Positions 8,785-16,562 of a DNA stretch of 39,809 nt are shown here, in pieces; positions within the stretch are counted from its first letter, which is position 1, and each line of letters opens with the position of its first letter. The stretch is taken from NCBI GenBank assembly GCA_021463505.1, contig JAJTYR010000031.1, forward strand, positions 1 to 39,809, read 5' to 3'. The DNA comes from Burkholderiaceae bacterium. GTDB taxonomy: Bacteria; Pseudomonadota; Gammaproteobacteria; Burkholderiales; Burkholderiaceae_E. The translations under genes and the position numbers were made by a program. A model generated the notes under the pieces. It saw nothing but the letters and a program-made list of their open reading frames with translations. It was not told where the DNA came from and searched no databases.

Positions 8785-10290
8785 ATGAATCTCGCATCGA
8801 ACCTGGAGCGCTGGGCCACGCAGCGGCCCTCTCATCCGGCGGTGGTGTTCGAGGGGCGCCGCACGAGCTACGCCGAACTCGACGCCGCAGCTTCGCGGCT
8901 GGCGCACGCGCTGCGTGCGCACGGCGTGGCCGCCGGCGAGCGCGTTGCGCTGTTCCTGCCGAACGTGCCCGAATACCTGGTCGTCTGGTACGCGGCGCAG
9001 AAGATCGGCGCGATCACCGTGTCGATCAACGCGATCTTCCGGGCGGCCGAGGTGGAATTCCTGGTGAACGACTCCGGTTCGAGGGTGGTGTTCACCGTCG
9101 GCGAACTGGCGCAGTTCGTGCCGCGCGAGCGCTGTCCGTGCCTCGAACACGTCGTGATCTGCGAGGGCGAGGTGCCGGCCGGCGCTGCGCCGCTGGCCGT
9201 CTGGAGCGCCGGCGGCGATGCGCAACTGGCCGGCATCGACTGCGCGGCCGACGCGCCGGCCTCGCTGCTGTATTCGTCGGGCACGACCGGCTTTCCGAAG
9301 GGCGTGACGCTCACCCAGTCGAACGTCGCGACCAACATCGCCACCGCCGCCCGCTGCTCGGGCTATCGCTGCGACGACCGGCTGGCGGCGTTCCTGCCGC
9401 TGTTCCACGTCTACGGCCAGAACTACATCATGAACGCCGCGGTGTTCGCCGGCGCCACGCTGGTGCTGTTCCGCCGCTTCGTGCCCGACCAGGTGCTCGA
9501 GGCGATCGGGCGCGAGCGCATCACGATGTTCTTCGGCGTGCCGACGATCTTCATCGCGCTGCTGTCGATGGACCTCTCGAAGTACGACCTGTCGTCGATC
9601 CGCTACGAGATGTCGGCGGCCGCGACGATGCCCGAGGAGATCTCGCGGCGCTGGACCGAGCGCTTCGGCCGCCGGGTCTACGAGGGCTACGGGCTCACCG
9701 AGTGCTCGCCGTTCGCCTGCTACAACGACCTGGTCGAGCACCGCTTCGGCTCGGTGGGGCGTGCGGTCGAGGGCTTCGAACTGGCGATCTTCGACGAGGC
9801 CGAGCGCGAGCTGCCGCGCGGGCAGTGGGGCGAGATCGTGATCCGCGGCCCGGGCGTCATGAAAGGCTACTGGAACCGCCCGGAGGACACTGCGCAGGCG
9901 CTGCGCGGCGGCTGGCTGCACTCGGGGGACGTCGGCCGCATGGACGACGACGGCTATGTGTTCATCGTCGACCGGGTGAAGGACATGATCAACCTGTCCG
10001 GCTTCAAGGTCTGGCCGGCCGAGGTCGAGCAGTACCTGTACAAGTTGCCGCAGGTGCAGGAAGTGGCCGTCTACGGTCTGCCGCACCCCGAAAAGGGCGA
10101 ACAGGTGGTGGCCGCGGTGGTGCCGAAGCCGGGGCAGACCATCACCGGCGACGAGGTGATCGCCTGGTGCCGCGCGCACATTGCCGCCTACAAGGTGCCC
10201 GCCCGGGTGGACATCGTGAGCGAATTGCCCAAGAGCCCCACAGGGAAAATCCTGAAGCGTGTGTTGCGCGACCAGGGCACCGGGTCATGA
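8785..10290 (+). CDS. acyl-CoA ligase / AMP-binding (ANL) enzyme
   Basis: A 501-residue adenylate-forming ligase that activates a carboxylic acid with ATP and joins it to CoA. Seen in order: the P-loop YSSGTTGFPKGV, PLFHVYG, GVPTIF, YEGYGLTECSP, GWLHSGDVG, the hinge VDRVKDMI and catalytic Lys488 in PTGKILKR. It resembles the group annotated as long-chain-fatty-acid or aromatic-acid CoA ligases; the acid cannot be read from sequence. GGGAGA at 8775-8780 precedes the ATG. With marR divergent and a Liv-type importer downstream, the likely job is to trap an imported organic acid as its CoA thioester, with the acid or thioester as inducer. Confidence 0.9.
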   Translation: MNLASNLERWATQRPSHPAVVFEGRRTSYAELDAAASRLAHALRAHGVAAGERVALFLPNVPEYLVVWYAAQKIGAITVSINAIFRAAEVEFLVNDSGSRVVFTVGELAQFVPRERCPCLEHVVICEGEVPAGAAPLAVWSAGGDAQLAGIDCAADAPASLLYSSGTTGFPKGVTLTQSNVATNIATAARCSGYRCDDRLAAFLPLFHVYGQNYIMNAAVFAGATLVLFRRFVPDQVLEAIGRERITMFFGVPTIFIALLSMDLSKYDLSSIRYEMSAAATMPEEISRRWTERFGRRVYEGYGLTECSPFACYNDLVEHRFGSVGRAVEGFELAIFDEAERELPRGQWGEIVIRGPGVMKGYWNRPEDTAQALRGGWLHSGDVGRMDDDGYVFIVDRVKDMINLSGFKVWPAEVEQYLYKLPQVQEVAVYGLPHPEKGEQVVAAVVPKPGQTITGDEVIAWCRAHIAAYKVPARVDIVSELPKSPTGKILKRVLRDQGTGS

Positions 10291-10393
10291 TAGCCTGACC
10301 GACGATTCAGGAACTGCCCGTTCGGGGCAACGGATCCGTGCGGCGTCGCCGGCGAACCGGTTGCCGCTTCAACCCACATCAGGAGGAGACACC

Positions 10394-11644
10394 ATGAGCA
10401 AGCTGACCCGACGCGACTTCAACCGGATGGCCGCCGCTTCGGCGGTGGCCGGAGGCAGCACGCTGGCGGCGCCGGCGCTCGTGCGCGCGCAGGCGAAGAA
10501 GCTGAAGGTCGGCGTGTTGCTGCCGCGCTCGGGGGCGCTGGCGTTCATCGGGCAGTCGTGCCAGCGCGGCGCCGACATCTCTCCGGTCCTGATCCGCGAA
10601 ATGTACGGTGTCGACGTGGAGTTGATGAACGCCGACATCGAGTCGAACGTCGACGTCGCGCGTTCGCGTGCCGAGAAGCTCATCGACGAGGGCGCCCAGG
10701 TCCTGATGGGTGCCTTCGATTCGGGCCCGACCGCCGCGATCGCCCAGGTCGCCGAGCAGCGCAAGGTGCCGCTGGTGGTGAACATCGCCGCCGCGCCGCA
10801 GATCACCGAACAGGGCTACAAGTACACGTTCCGCAACTTCACCACGGCGGGCGAACTCATCACGAACGGCCTGGCGCTCACGCGCGATCTCTTCCAGGCG
10901 ACGCGTGCGGCGCCCCGCACCGCCGTCTTCATGCACGTGAACGACACCTTCGGCACCTCGATGGCCAACGGCATCAAGGCGATCCTGCCCAGGCTCACCT
11001 ACCTGCCGTTCAAGATCGCCGATACCATCGCCTACGACCGCGAGGCCCGCGATCTGTCGGTGGAAGTAGCCAAGGCGAAGGCCACCAACGCCGACTTCAT
11101 CCTGCTGGTGAGCCGCCTGAACGACGCGATCCTGCTGGTGCGCGAACTGGTCAAGCAGCGCTGGTCGCCGCAGGCGATCCTGAGCCCCGGCTCGCCGGGC
11201 ATGTACGAGGCGCAGTTCTACAAGGCGCTGGGCAACCGGTACTCGGATTACTGCATCTCCAACGTGCCCTGGTACAACCCGAAGGCCGCGCTGACGCGGC
11301 GGGTCGAGGCGCAGTTCGTCAAGCAGTTCCCGCAGGAAAAGCTGCAGTTCCACGCGCTGAACGTCGGCTTCACCTTCGAGGCGATGATGATCGCCGCCGA
11401 CGCATTCAAGCGGGCGGGCACCGCCGAAGGCGCGCAACTGGCCGATGCGCTGCGCAGGACGAACATCGCCGAGCACGTGATGATCGGCGGGCCCATCCAG
11501 TTCGACGCAAAAGGCCAGAACACGCACATCGCGTCGGCCTGCATCCAGAACCGTGACGGGCAGCCGAAGGTGGTGCTGCCGGAGTCGGCCGCGCAGGCCG
11601 GCCCGGTGTACCCGGTGCCGGGGTGGCAGGAGCGCAAGGGCTGA
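10394..11644 (+). CDS. ABC transporter substrate-binding protein, Liv/HAAT type
   Basis: A 416-residue periplasmic binding protein of the type 1 fold used by LivJ/LivK-like importers. The N-terminus carries a twin-arginine signal (T-R-R-D-F-N-R, then AAASAVAGGSTLAAPALVRA), with cleavage expected after ALVRAQA. The mature part begins KLKVGVLLPRSG and continues with GAFDSGPTAAIAQ and FGTSMANG, typical of the family. AGGAGGAGA just upstream fixes the ATG at 10394. It is the first transporter gene after the CoA ligase, 103 bases downstream. The ligand is unknown; relatives bind amino acids, amides, aromatic acids or urea. Confidence 0.9.
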   Translation: MSKLTRRDFNRMAAASAVAGGSTLAAPALVRAQAKKLKVGVLLPRSGALAFIGQSCQRGADISPVLIREMYGVDVELMNADIESNVDVARSRAEKLIDEGAQVLMGAFDSGPTAAIAQVAEQRKVPLVVNIAAAPQITEQGYKYTFRNFTTAGELITNGLALTRDLFQATRAAPRTAVFMHVNDTFGTSMANGIKAILPRLTYLPFKIADTIAYDREARDLSVEVAKAKATNADFILLVSRLNDAILLVRELVKQRWSPQAILSPGSPGMYEAQFYKALGNRYSDYCISNVPWYNPKAALTRRVEAQFVKQFPQEKLQFHALNVGFTFEAMMIAADAFKRAGTAEGAQLADALRRTNIAEHVMIGGPIQFDAKGQNTHIASACIQNRDGQPKVVLPESAAQAGPVYPVPGWQERKG

Positions 11645-11700
11645 AACCAGTCCCCATCGGTCACCCGTAGCGGCAAGCGTCGCGGCCCCGGAGTTCATCC

Positions 11701-12567
11701 TTGCCCATCGATGCCGTCGCCAACATCGTCGTCAGCGGCCTGCTCACCGGCCTGATCTACGGGCTGATGGCGCTCGGCCTGTCGGTGATCTACGGCGTCG
11801 TGCGCATCGTGAACTTCGCGCATGGCGAGCTGATGGCGGTCGCGATGTACGCGACCGTCTTCGCCTTCGCGGCCACGGGTGTCGATCCATTGTGGATGCT
11901 CGTACCGACGGCACTCGCCTTCTTCGGGACCGGCTACCTGCTGCAGCGCGGCCTGGTGAACCCGTTCATCGACCGGCCGGAGCATTCGCAGTTCATCCTG
12001 CTGCTGGCCGTCGCGCTCGTCCTCGTCAACGGGCTGCTCGTCGCCTTCGGCCCCGACGCACGCAGCGTCCAGGTCGACTACGCGCTCGACTCTTACGAGG
12101 TCGGGCCGCTCCTCGTCGACAAGGTCCGCGTGATCTGCGCCGGGGTGGCACTCGTTGCCTGCGCCATCCTGTTCGCGATCTTCCGCTACACGTCGTTCGG
12201 CAAGGCGATCCGCGCCTGCGCCGACAATCTCCTCGGCGCGAAAGTGGTCGGACTGAACGTCAGGCACCTGTACGCGCTGACCTTCGGCCTGGGCACGGCG
12301 TGCGTTGGCGTCGCCGGCACGCTGCTGTCGATGCTCGTCGACGTCACCCCGGGGCTGGGGCCTGCATACACGCTGCTCGCCTTCGTCATCGTGATCATCG
12401 GCGGCCTGGGCTCGATGGTGGGTGCGCTCGCCGGCGGCGTGCTGATCGGCGTCTCCGAGTCGGTGGCCGGACTGCTCATCACGCCTTCGGCCAAGAGCAT
12501 GCTGTCCTTCGCGCTGCTCATTCTCGTGCTCGCGTTCCGGCCGCAGGGCCTGTTCCGGGTGCGGTGA
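11701..12567 (+). CDS. ABC importer permease, LivH type
   Basis: A 288-residue inner-membrane permease with about eight hydrophobic segments. The landmark GLIYGLMALGLSVIYGVVR near residue 20 and NFAHGELM after it are LivH hallmarks; GGLGSMVGALAGG near the C-terminus is the coupling region. The start is read as TTG at 11701: GGAG stands 7 bases upstream and the nearest ATG (11711) is out of frame. A TTG start may lower translation relative to the binding protein. The stop overlaps a possible GTG start of the next permease gene. Confidence 0.9.
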   Translation: MPIDAVANIVVSGLLTGLIYGLMALGLSVIYGVVRIVNFAHGELMAVAMYATVFAFAATGVDPLWMLVPTALAFFGTGYLLQRGLVNPFIDRPEHSQFILLLAVALVLVNGLLVAFGPDARSVQVDYALDSYEVGPLLVDKVRVICAGVALVACAILFAIFRYTSFGKAIRACADNLLGAKVVGLNVRHLYALTFGLGTACVGVAGTLLSMLVDVTPGLGPAYTLLAFVIVIIGGLGSMVGALAGGVLIGVSESVAGLLITPSAKSMLSFALLILVLAFRPQGLFRVR

Positions 12568-12575
12568 ACGCGGCG

Positions 12576-13577
12576 ATGAACCGGTCGGTCGTCGCGCTGC
12601 TCGCCCTGCTTGCGGCGCTGCTGGTGCTGCCGCTCGTGCTCGACCGCTATCTGCTGTCGGTGATGATCCTGATCCTGTACTTCGCGTACGTGGGCCAGGC
12701 GTGGAACGTGATGATGGGCTTTTGCGGCCAGCTCTCGCTCGGTCACGCGCTGTTCGTCGGGCTCGGCGCCTACACCGCCGCCGCGCTGTTCCAGCACTTC
12801 TCGATCGTCCCGTGGATCGGAATGATCGCCGCCATCGTCGTGTGCGTCGTCATGGCCTCGATCGTCGGCTGGCTCGCGTTCCGCTTCGGCATCGGCGGAA
12901 CCTATTTCGCGCTGCTCACCATCGCGTTCGCCGAGTTCACGCGGATCGGCTTCGAGCACTTCGGCTGGGTCGGTGGCACCGGCGGCTTCTTCCTGCGCGT
13001 GACACAGCAGGATCACGTCGATCCGGTCAACCTGCGCGGGCCGCCGATCCTCTTCTACTACCTCGCGCTCGCGCTCGCGACGCTGGGCTTCGTGCTGTGC
13101 TGGGCGATGCTGCGCGGGCGGCTCGGGTTCTACTTCAGGGCGATCCGCGACAACGAGGAGGCGGCCCGTGCCGCCGGGGTGGACACCTTCCGCTACAAGA
13201 TGTACGCGGTGCAGGTCTCGTCGGCGATGACCGCGCTCGCCGGCGTCTTCTTCGCGTTCTATTACAACAACCTGTTCCCCGAGCAGATCTTCCACATCAG
13301 TCGCTCGATCGAAATCATTCTCGCGCCCATCATCGGCGGCATCGGCACGCTGTTCGGGCCGATCCTGGGCGCGGCGATGCTCACGCTGCTCTCCGAGGGC
13401 ATCAACCAGGCACTGTCGATGGCGGGCCACGAGGTGCCGGGCGTGAAGCAGATCCTCTACGGCGTGGCGCTCGGCCTGTCGATCATGTTCATGCCGCACG
13501 GCGTCTGGCCGGTGATCGCGCACCGGCTGGGCTTTCGCCGGCAGGACGGGGGCGGCGATGCCGATGCCGATGCCTGA
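12576..13577 (+). CDS. ABC importer permease, LivM type
   Basis: A 333-residue partner of the LivH-type permease. It has about nine membrane segments, the LivM landmark GFCGQLSLGHALFVGLGAY near residue 50, the cytoplasmic loop AIRDNEEAARAAGVD that contacts the ATPases, and GGIGTLFGPILGAA near the C-terminus. The start is either ATG 12576 or GTG 12564; the latter would overlap the livH stop as GTGA. The 3' end overlaps the next ATPase gene by 20 bases, so translation is probably coupled. Confidence 0.9.
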   Translation: MNRSVVALLALLAALLVLPLVLDRYLLSVMILILYFAYVGQAWNVMMGFCGQLSLGHALFVGLGAYTAAALFQHFSIVPWIGMIAAIVVCVVMASIVGWLAFRFGIGGTYFALLTIAFAEFTRIGFEHFGWVGGTGGFFLRVTQQDHVDPVNLRGPPILFYYLALALATLGFVLCWAMLRGRLGFYFRAIRDNEEAARAAGVDTFRYKMYAVQVSSAMTALAGVFFAFYYNNLFPEQIFHISRSIEIILAPIIGGIGTLFGPILGAAMLTLLSEGINQALSMAGHEVPGVKQILYGVALGLSIMFMPHGVWPVIAHRLGFRRQDGGGDADADA

Positions 13578-14331
13578 CGCACCTGTCGCGGCGGGACCGG
13601 CGCCCGCTGCGTTGCTCGACGTGGCCGCAGCGTCGAAGAGCTTTCGCGGGCTCAGGGCGGTGACGCGCGCCTCGCTGTCGGTGGCGCGCGGCGAGATCGT
13701 CGCCCTCATCGGACCCAACGGTGCCGGCAAGACGACCTTGTTCAACCTGGTGGCCGGTTCGCTGGCGCCCGACGAGGGCACGATCCGCTTTCTCGGAGCC
13801 GACATCGCCGGCCAGCGCCCCGATCGCGTCTGCGCGGCCGGCATCGGGCGCACCTTCCAGATCGTCAAGCCCTTCGCCGACATGACGGTGCTCGAGAACG
13901 CGATGGTGGGCGGTTTCCGCGGCACCTCCGACCGCAGGCTCGCGCGGCAGCGCGCCGAGCGCGCGCTGCGCTCGCTCGACATGTGGCTGCAGCGCGATCG
14001 CCCGGCCTCGGCGCTCACTTTGCCCGACCGCAAGCGCCTCGAAGTCGCGCGCGCGCTCGCCACCGAGCCGACGCTGTTGCTGCTCGACGAGGTGATGGCG
14101 GGCCTGCGCCCGACCGAGACCGACCAGATGGTCGCGGCGTTCCGGCGGCTGAACGCCGAGCAGGGCGTGACCATCCTGCTGATCGAGCACGTGATGCGTG
14201 CGGTGATGGCGCTCGCGCAGCGCGTCTACGTGCTGCACCACGGCGAGATCATCGCCTCGGGCACGCCGCAGCAGGTCACTGCCGATCCGCGCGTGCTCGA
14301 AAGCTACCTGGGCGCCGGCACGACGCATTGA
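13558..14331 (+). CDS. ABC importer ATPase, LivG type, with unusual signature motif
   Basis: A 257-residue nucleotide-binding subunit. Walker A is GPNGAGKTT (52-60), the Q-loop lies in GRTFQIVKPF (98-107), Walker B with catalytic Glu is LLLLDE (173-178) and the H-loop is His211. The C-loop is not the usual LSGGQ or LSYGQ: residues 153-162 read LTLPDRKRLE, followed by a normal VARALA. As I recall, a LivG subgroup has such a sequence, so this is probably a lineage feature rather than damage, while the partner ATPase keeps LSGGE. The first codons are ATGCCG repeats overlapping the end of livM, so the exact start among three ATGs is uncertain. Confidence 0.9.
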   Translation: MPMPMPDAPVAAGPAPAALLDVAAASKSFRGLRAVTRASLSVARGEIVALIGPNGAGKTTLFNLVAGSLAPDEGTIRFLGADIAGQRPDRVCAAGIGRTFQIVKPFADMTVLENAMVGGFRGTSDRRLARQRAERALRSLDMWLQRDRPASALTLPDRKRLEVARALATEPTLLLLDEVMAGLRPTETDQMVAAFRRLNAEQGVTILLIEHVMRAVMALAQRVYVLHHGEIIASGTPQQVTADPRVLESYLGAGTTH

Positions 14332-14332
14332 C

Positions 14333-15037
14333 ATGCTCGAAGTGCGCGACCTGTCGGTGTTCTACGGCGACGCGCAGGCGCTCGACGGCGTGAGCCTCGA
14401 GGTCGGCGACGGGCAGGTGGTGGCGCTGGTCGGCGCCAACGGCGCCGGCAAGACGTCGCTGATTCGCACCATCGCCGGCATCCTGAAACCGCGCGCCGGG
14501 TCGATCCGTTTCGACGGGCACGAGATCGGCGGTCTGGACAGCCATCGGGTGTGCAACCTCGGCGTGGGGCAGGTGGCCGAGGCGCGCCAGGTGTTCCCGT
14601 CATTGAGCGTGCTCGAGAACCTGCAGGTGGGTGCGATGCTGCCACGCGCGCGTGCGCAGGCGTCGGTGACGCTGGAGCGCGTATTCGCGATGTTTCCGCG
14701 GCTGAAGGAACGGTCCACGCAACTGGCCGGCACGTTGTCGGGGGGCGAGCAGCAGATGCTCGCGATCGGCCGCTGCCTGATGGGCGCGCCGCGGTTGATC
14801 ATGTTCGACGAGCCGTCGCTGGGCCTGTCGCCGGCGCTGGTGGCCGAAGTCTTCCGTACGATCCGCGAACTGCACGCGCAGGGCCTGACGATCCTGCTGG
14901 TCGAGCAGAACGTCGCGGCGTCGCTGCAACTGGCCGATCGCGCCTGCGTGCTGGAGAACGGCAGCATCGTGCTCGAGGGCAGCGGTGCGGCGCTGCTCGA
15001 CGACCCGCGGGTCAGGGAAGCGTATCTCGGGCTGTGA
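14333..15037 (+). CDS. ABC importer ATPase, LivF type
   Basis: A 234-residue nucleotide-binding subunit, the second ATPase of the importer. Walker A is GANGAGKTS, the LivF-specific stretch VAEARQVFPSLSVLENL follows, then an intact LSGGEQQMLAIGR (135-147), Walker B FDEPSLGLSP and LVEQNV. Its ATG begins one base after the livG-like stop. It is the last gene of the transporter block; the next gene encodes a cell-wall enzyme and starts 2 bases later, so the transcript may run on even though the functions differ. Confidence 0.92.
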   Translation: MLEVRDLSVFYGDAQALDGVSLEVGDGQVVALVGANGAGKTSLIRTIAGILKPRAGSIRFDGHEIGGLDSHRVCNLGVGQVAEARQVFPSLSVLENLQVGAMLPRARAQASVTLERVFAMFPRLKERSTQLAGTLSGGEQQMLAIGRCLMGAPRLIMFDEPSLGLSPALVAEVFRTIRELHAQGLTILLVEQNVAASLQLADRACVLENGSIVLEGSGAALLDDPRVREAYLGL

Positions 15038-15039
15038 GC

Positions 15040-15993
15040 ATGCCGCGCGGTTGCCTGCTCATGCACCGCGGCGTGCGCGCGGCGGTCGGCTGCACGCTCG
15101 CGGCGGCGATGCTGCTGGCCACGACGTCGGCTGCCCGCGCATCGGTGCATCCCGATCCGGTCGTCGATCGCTCGACCGGGCACGTCGTCGTGCGCGGCGA
15201 CAGTCTGGCATCGATCGGAGCGCGCTACGGGGTGTCGGTGCGACTGATCACGCAGGAAAACGCGCTCGATCCACGCACGCCGTTGCGACCCGGCCAGGTC
15301 GTGCAGGTGAGCGCGCGCCACGTGGTGCCGCCGCCGCGCGACGAGGGGATCCTGATCAACGTGCCGCAGCGGATGTTGTTCCTGTTTCGCGGCGGAAGGC
15401 TCGCGAGCGCCTTTCCGGTGGCGGTGGGCCGTGCGAGCTGGCAGACGCCGAGCGGCGACTTCACGGTAGTCACGCGCGAGACCGACAAGACCTGGATCGT
15501 TCCGGTTTCGATCCAGGAAGAGATGCGGCGCGAAGGCAAGCCGGTGCTCTCCCGGGTGCCGCCGGGCCCGGACAATCCGCTCGGGCGCCACTGGATCGGA
15601 CTGAGCCTGCCGGCCATCGGCATCCACGGGACGATCGCGCCGGCCAGCGTGTACGGTTTTCGTTCGCACGGTTGCGTGCGCGTGCACCCGGACGACATCG
15701 CCCGACTGTTCGACCGGGTGGCCGTCGGCGAGACCGGCAGCATCGTCTATCAGCCGGTGCTGATCGCTCTGGGCGGTGACGGCCGGATCTGGTTCGAGGC
15801 GAATCCGGACGCCTACCGCAAGGGAGCGGGTACGCTCGGCGAGGTGCGCGCGATGGCGCTCGAACGAGGTATCGCGCACGAGTCGATAGACTGGCGACTG
15901 GTCGAAACCATGCTGCGCGCCCGCGACGGGCTGGCCCGCGAGGTCGGCGTCGCTCGCGACGGCGGCGCAGCACGAGCCACAGGGGGTGGATGA
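15040..15993 (+). CDS. LysM and L,D-transpeptidase (YkuD) protein
   Basis: A 317-residue exported peptidoglycan enzyme. A signal peptide (AAVGCTLAAAMLLATTSAARA) ends near residue 35. A LysM module follows (HVVVRGDSLASIGARYGVS to LRPGQVVQV, about 49-92). The YkuD catalytic domain carries the HGT segment and the S-H-G-C-V-R-V motif with nucleophile Cys212. ErfK/YbiS-like enzymes form 3-3 cross-links or attach proteins to the stem peptide. The start may be ATG 15040 or the in-frame ATG 15061. The tail after residue 250 is outside the catalytic domain and not recognised. The gene overlaps the next one as ATGA. Confidence 0.88.
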   Translation: MPRGCLLMHRGVRAAVGCTLAAAMLLATTSAARASVHPDPVVDRSTGHVVVRGDSLASIGARYGVSVRLITQENALDPRTPLRPGQVVQVSARHVVPPPRDEGILINVPQRMLFLFRGGRLASAFPVAVGRASWQTPSGDFTVVTRETDKTWIVPVSIQEEMRREGKPVLSRVPPGPDNPLGRHWIGLSLPAIGIHGTIAPASVYGFRSHGCVRVHPDDIARLFDRVAVGETGSIVYQPVLIALGGDGRIWFEANPDAYRKGAGTLGEVRAMALERGIAHESIDWRLVETMLRARDGLAREVGVARDGGAARATGGG

Positions 15994-16562
15994 TGGTCCG
16001 GATGCCGTTTCGCCGACAGTTGTTTCGCCTGGGGGTCGGCGCCGTGTTCGGCGGTGCCGCGGCACGCGGCGCGCTGGCGACGCCGCGCCGCACGGATGCC
16101 GATGTCGACGAGGCTGCGCGGCTGGCGTTCGTGAACACCCACACCGGAGAATCGCTCGACGTCGTCTATCGCGAGCATGGCCGCTATCTGACCGACGCGA
16201 TCGCCGAGATCGACCGGGTGCTGCGCGACCATCGCAGCGGTGAAGTGTTCCCGATCGACCGCGCGCTGCTCGACCAGCTCGAGCGGCTCGGCGCGCTGCT
16301 GGGCACCGGCACGCGGGCGTTCCACGTGATCTCGGGCTACCGGTCGCCGGCGACCAACGCGCGTCTGGCAGCGCGCAGCGGCGGGGTGGCCAGGCACAGC
16401 CTGCACATGTCGGGTCGCGCGATCGACATCCGGGTGCCCGGTGTGCCGCTCGCCCTGATGCATCGCGCCGCGCTGTCGATGCAGGCGGGCGGTGTCGGCT
16501 ACTACCCGCGCACCGATTTCGTCCACCTCGACACCGGCCGGGTGCGCCACTGGGGCGCGTGA
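15990..16562 (+). CDS. YcbK-type DUF882 / M15-like murein peptidase
   Basis: A 190-residue exported protein with a twin-arginine-like N-terminus (FRRQLFRLGVGAVFGGAAARG). The DUF882 core starts FVNTHTGESLDVVY; the zinc-site regions HSLHMSGRAIDIRV and FVHLDTGRVRHWG are intact. In Enterobacteria ycbK lies next to the L,D-transpeptidase gene ycbB, and here the same kind of pair overlaps by 4 bases, which suggests a joint role in remodelling the stem peptide. Peptidase activity is expected from family membership. The stop codon directly abuts the stop of the convergent oxidase gene. Confidence 0.87.
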   Translation: MMVRMPFRRQLFRLGVGAVFGGAAARGALATPRRTDADVDEAARLAFVNTHTGESLDVVYREHGRYLTDAIAEIDRVLRDHRSGEVFPIDRALLDQLERLGALLGTGTRAFHVISGYRSPATNARLAARSGGVARHSLHMSGRAIDIRVPGVPLALMHRAALSMQAGGVGYYPRTDFVHLDTGRVRHWGA

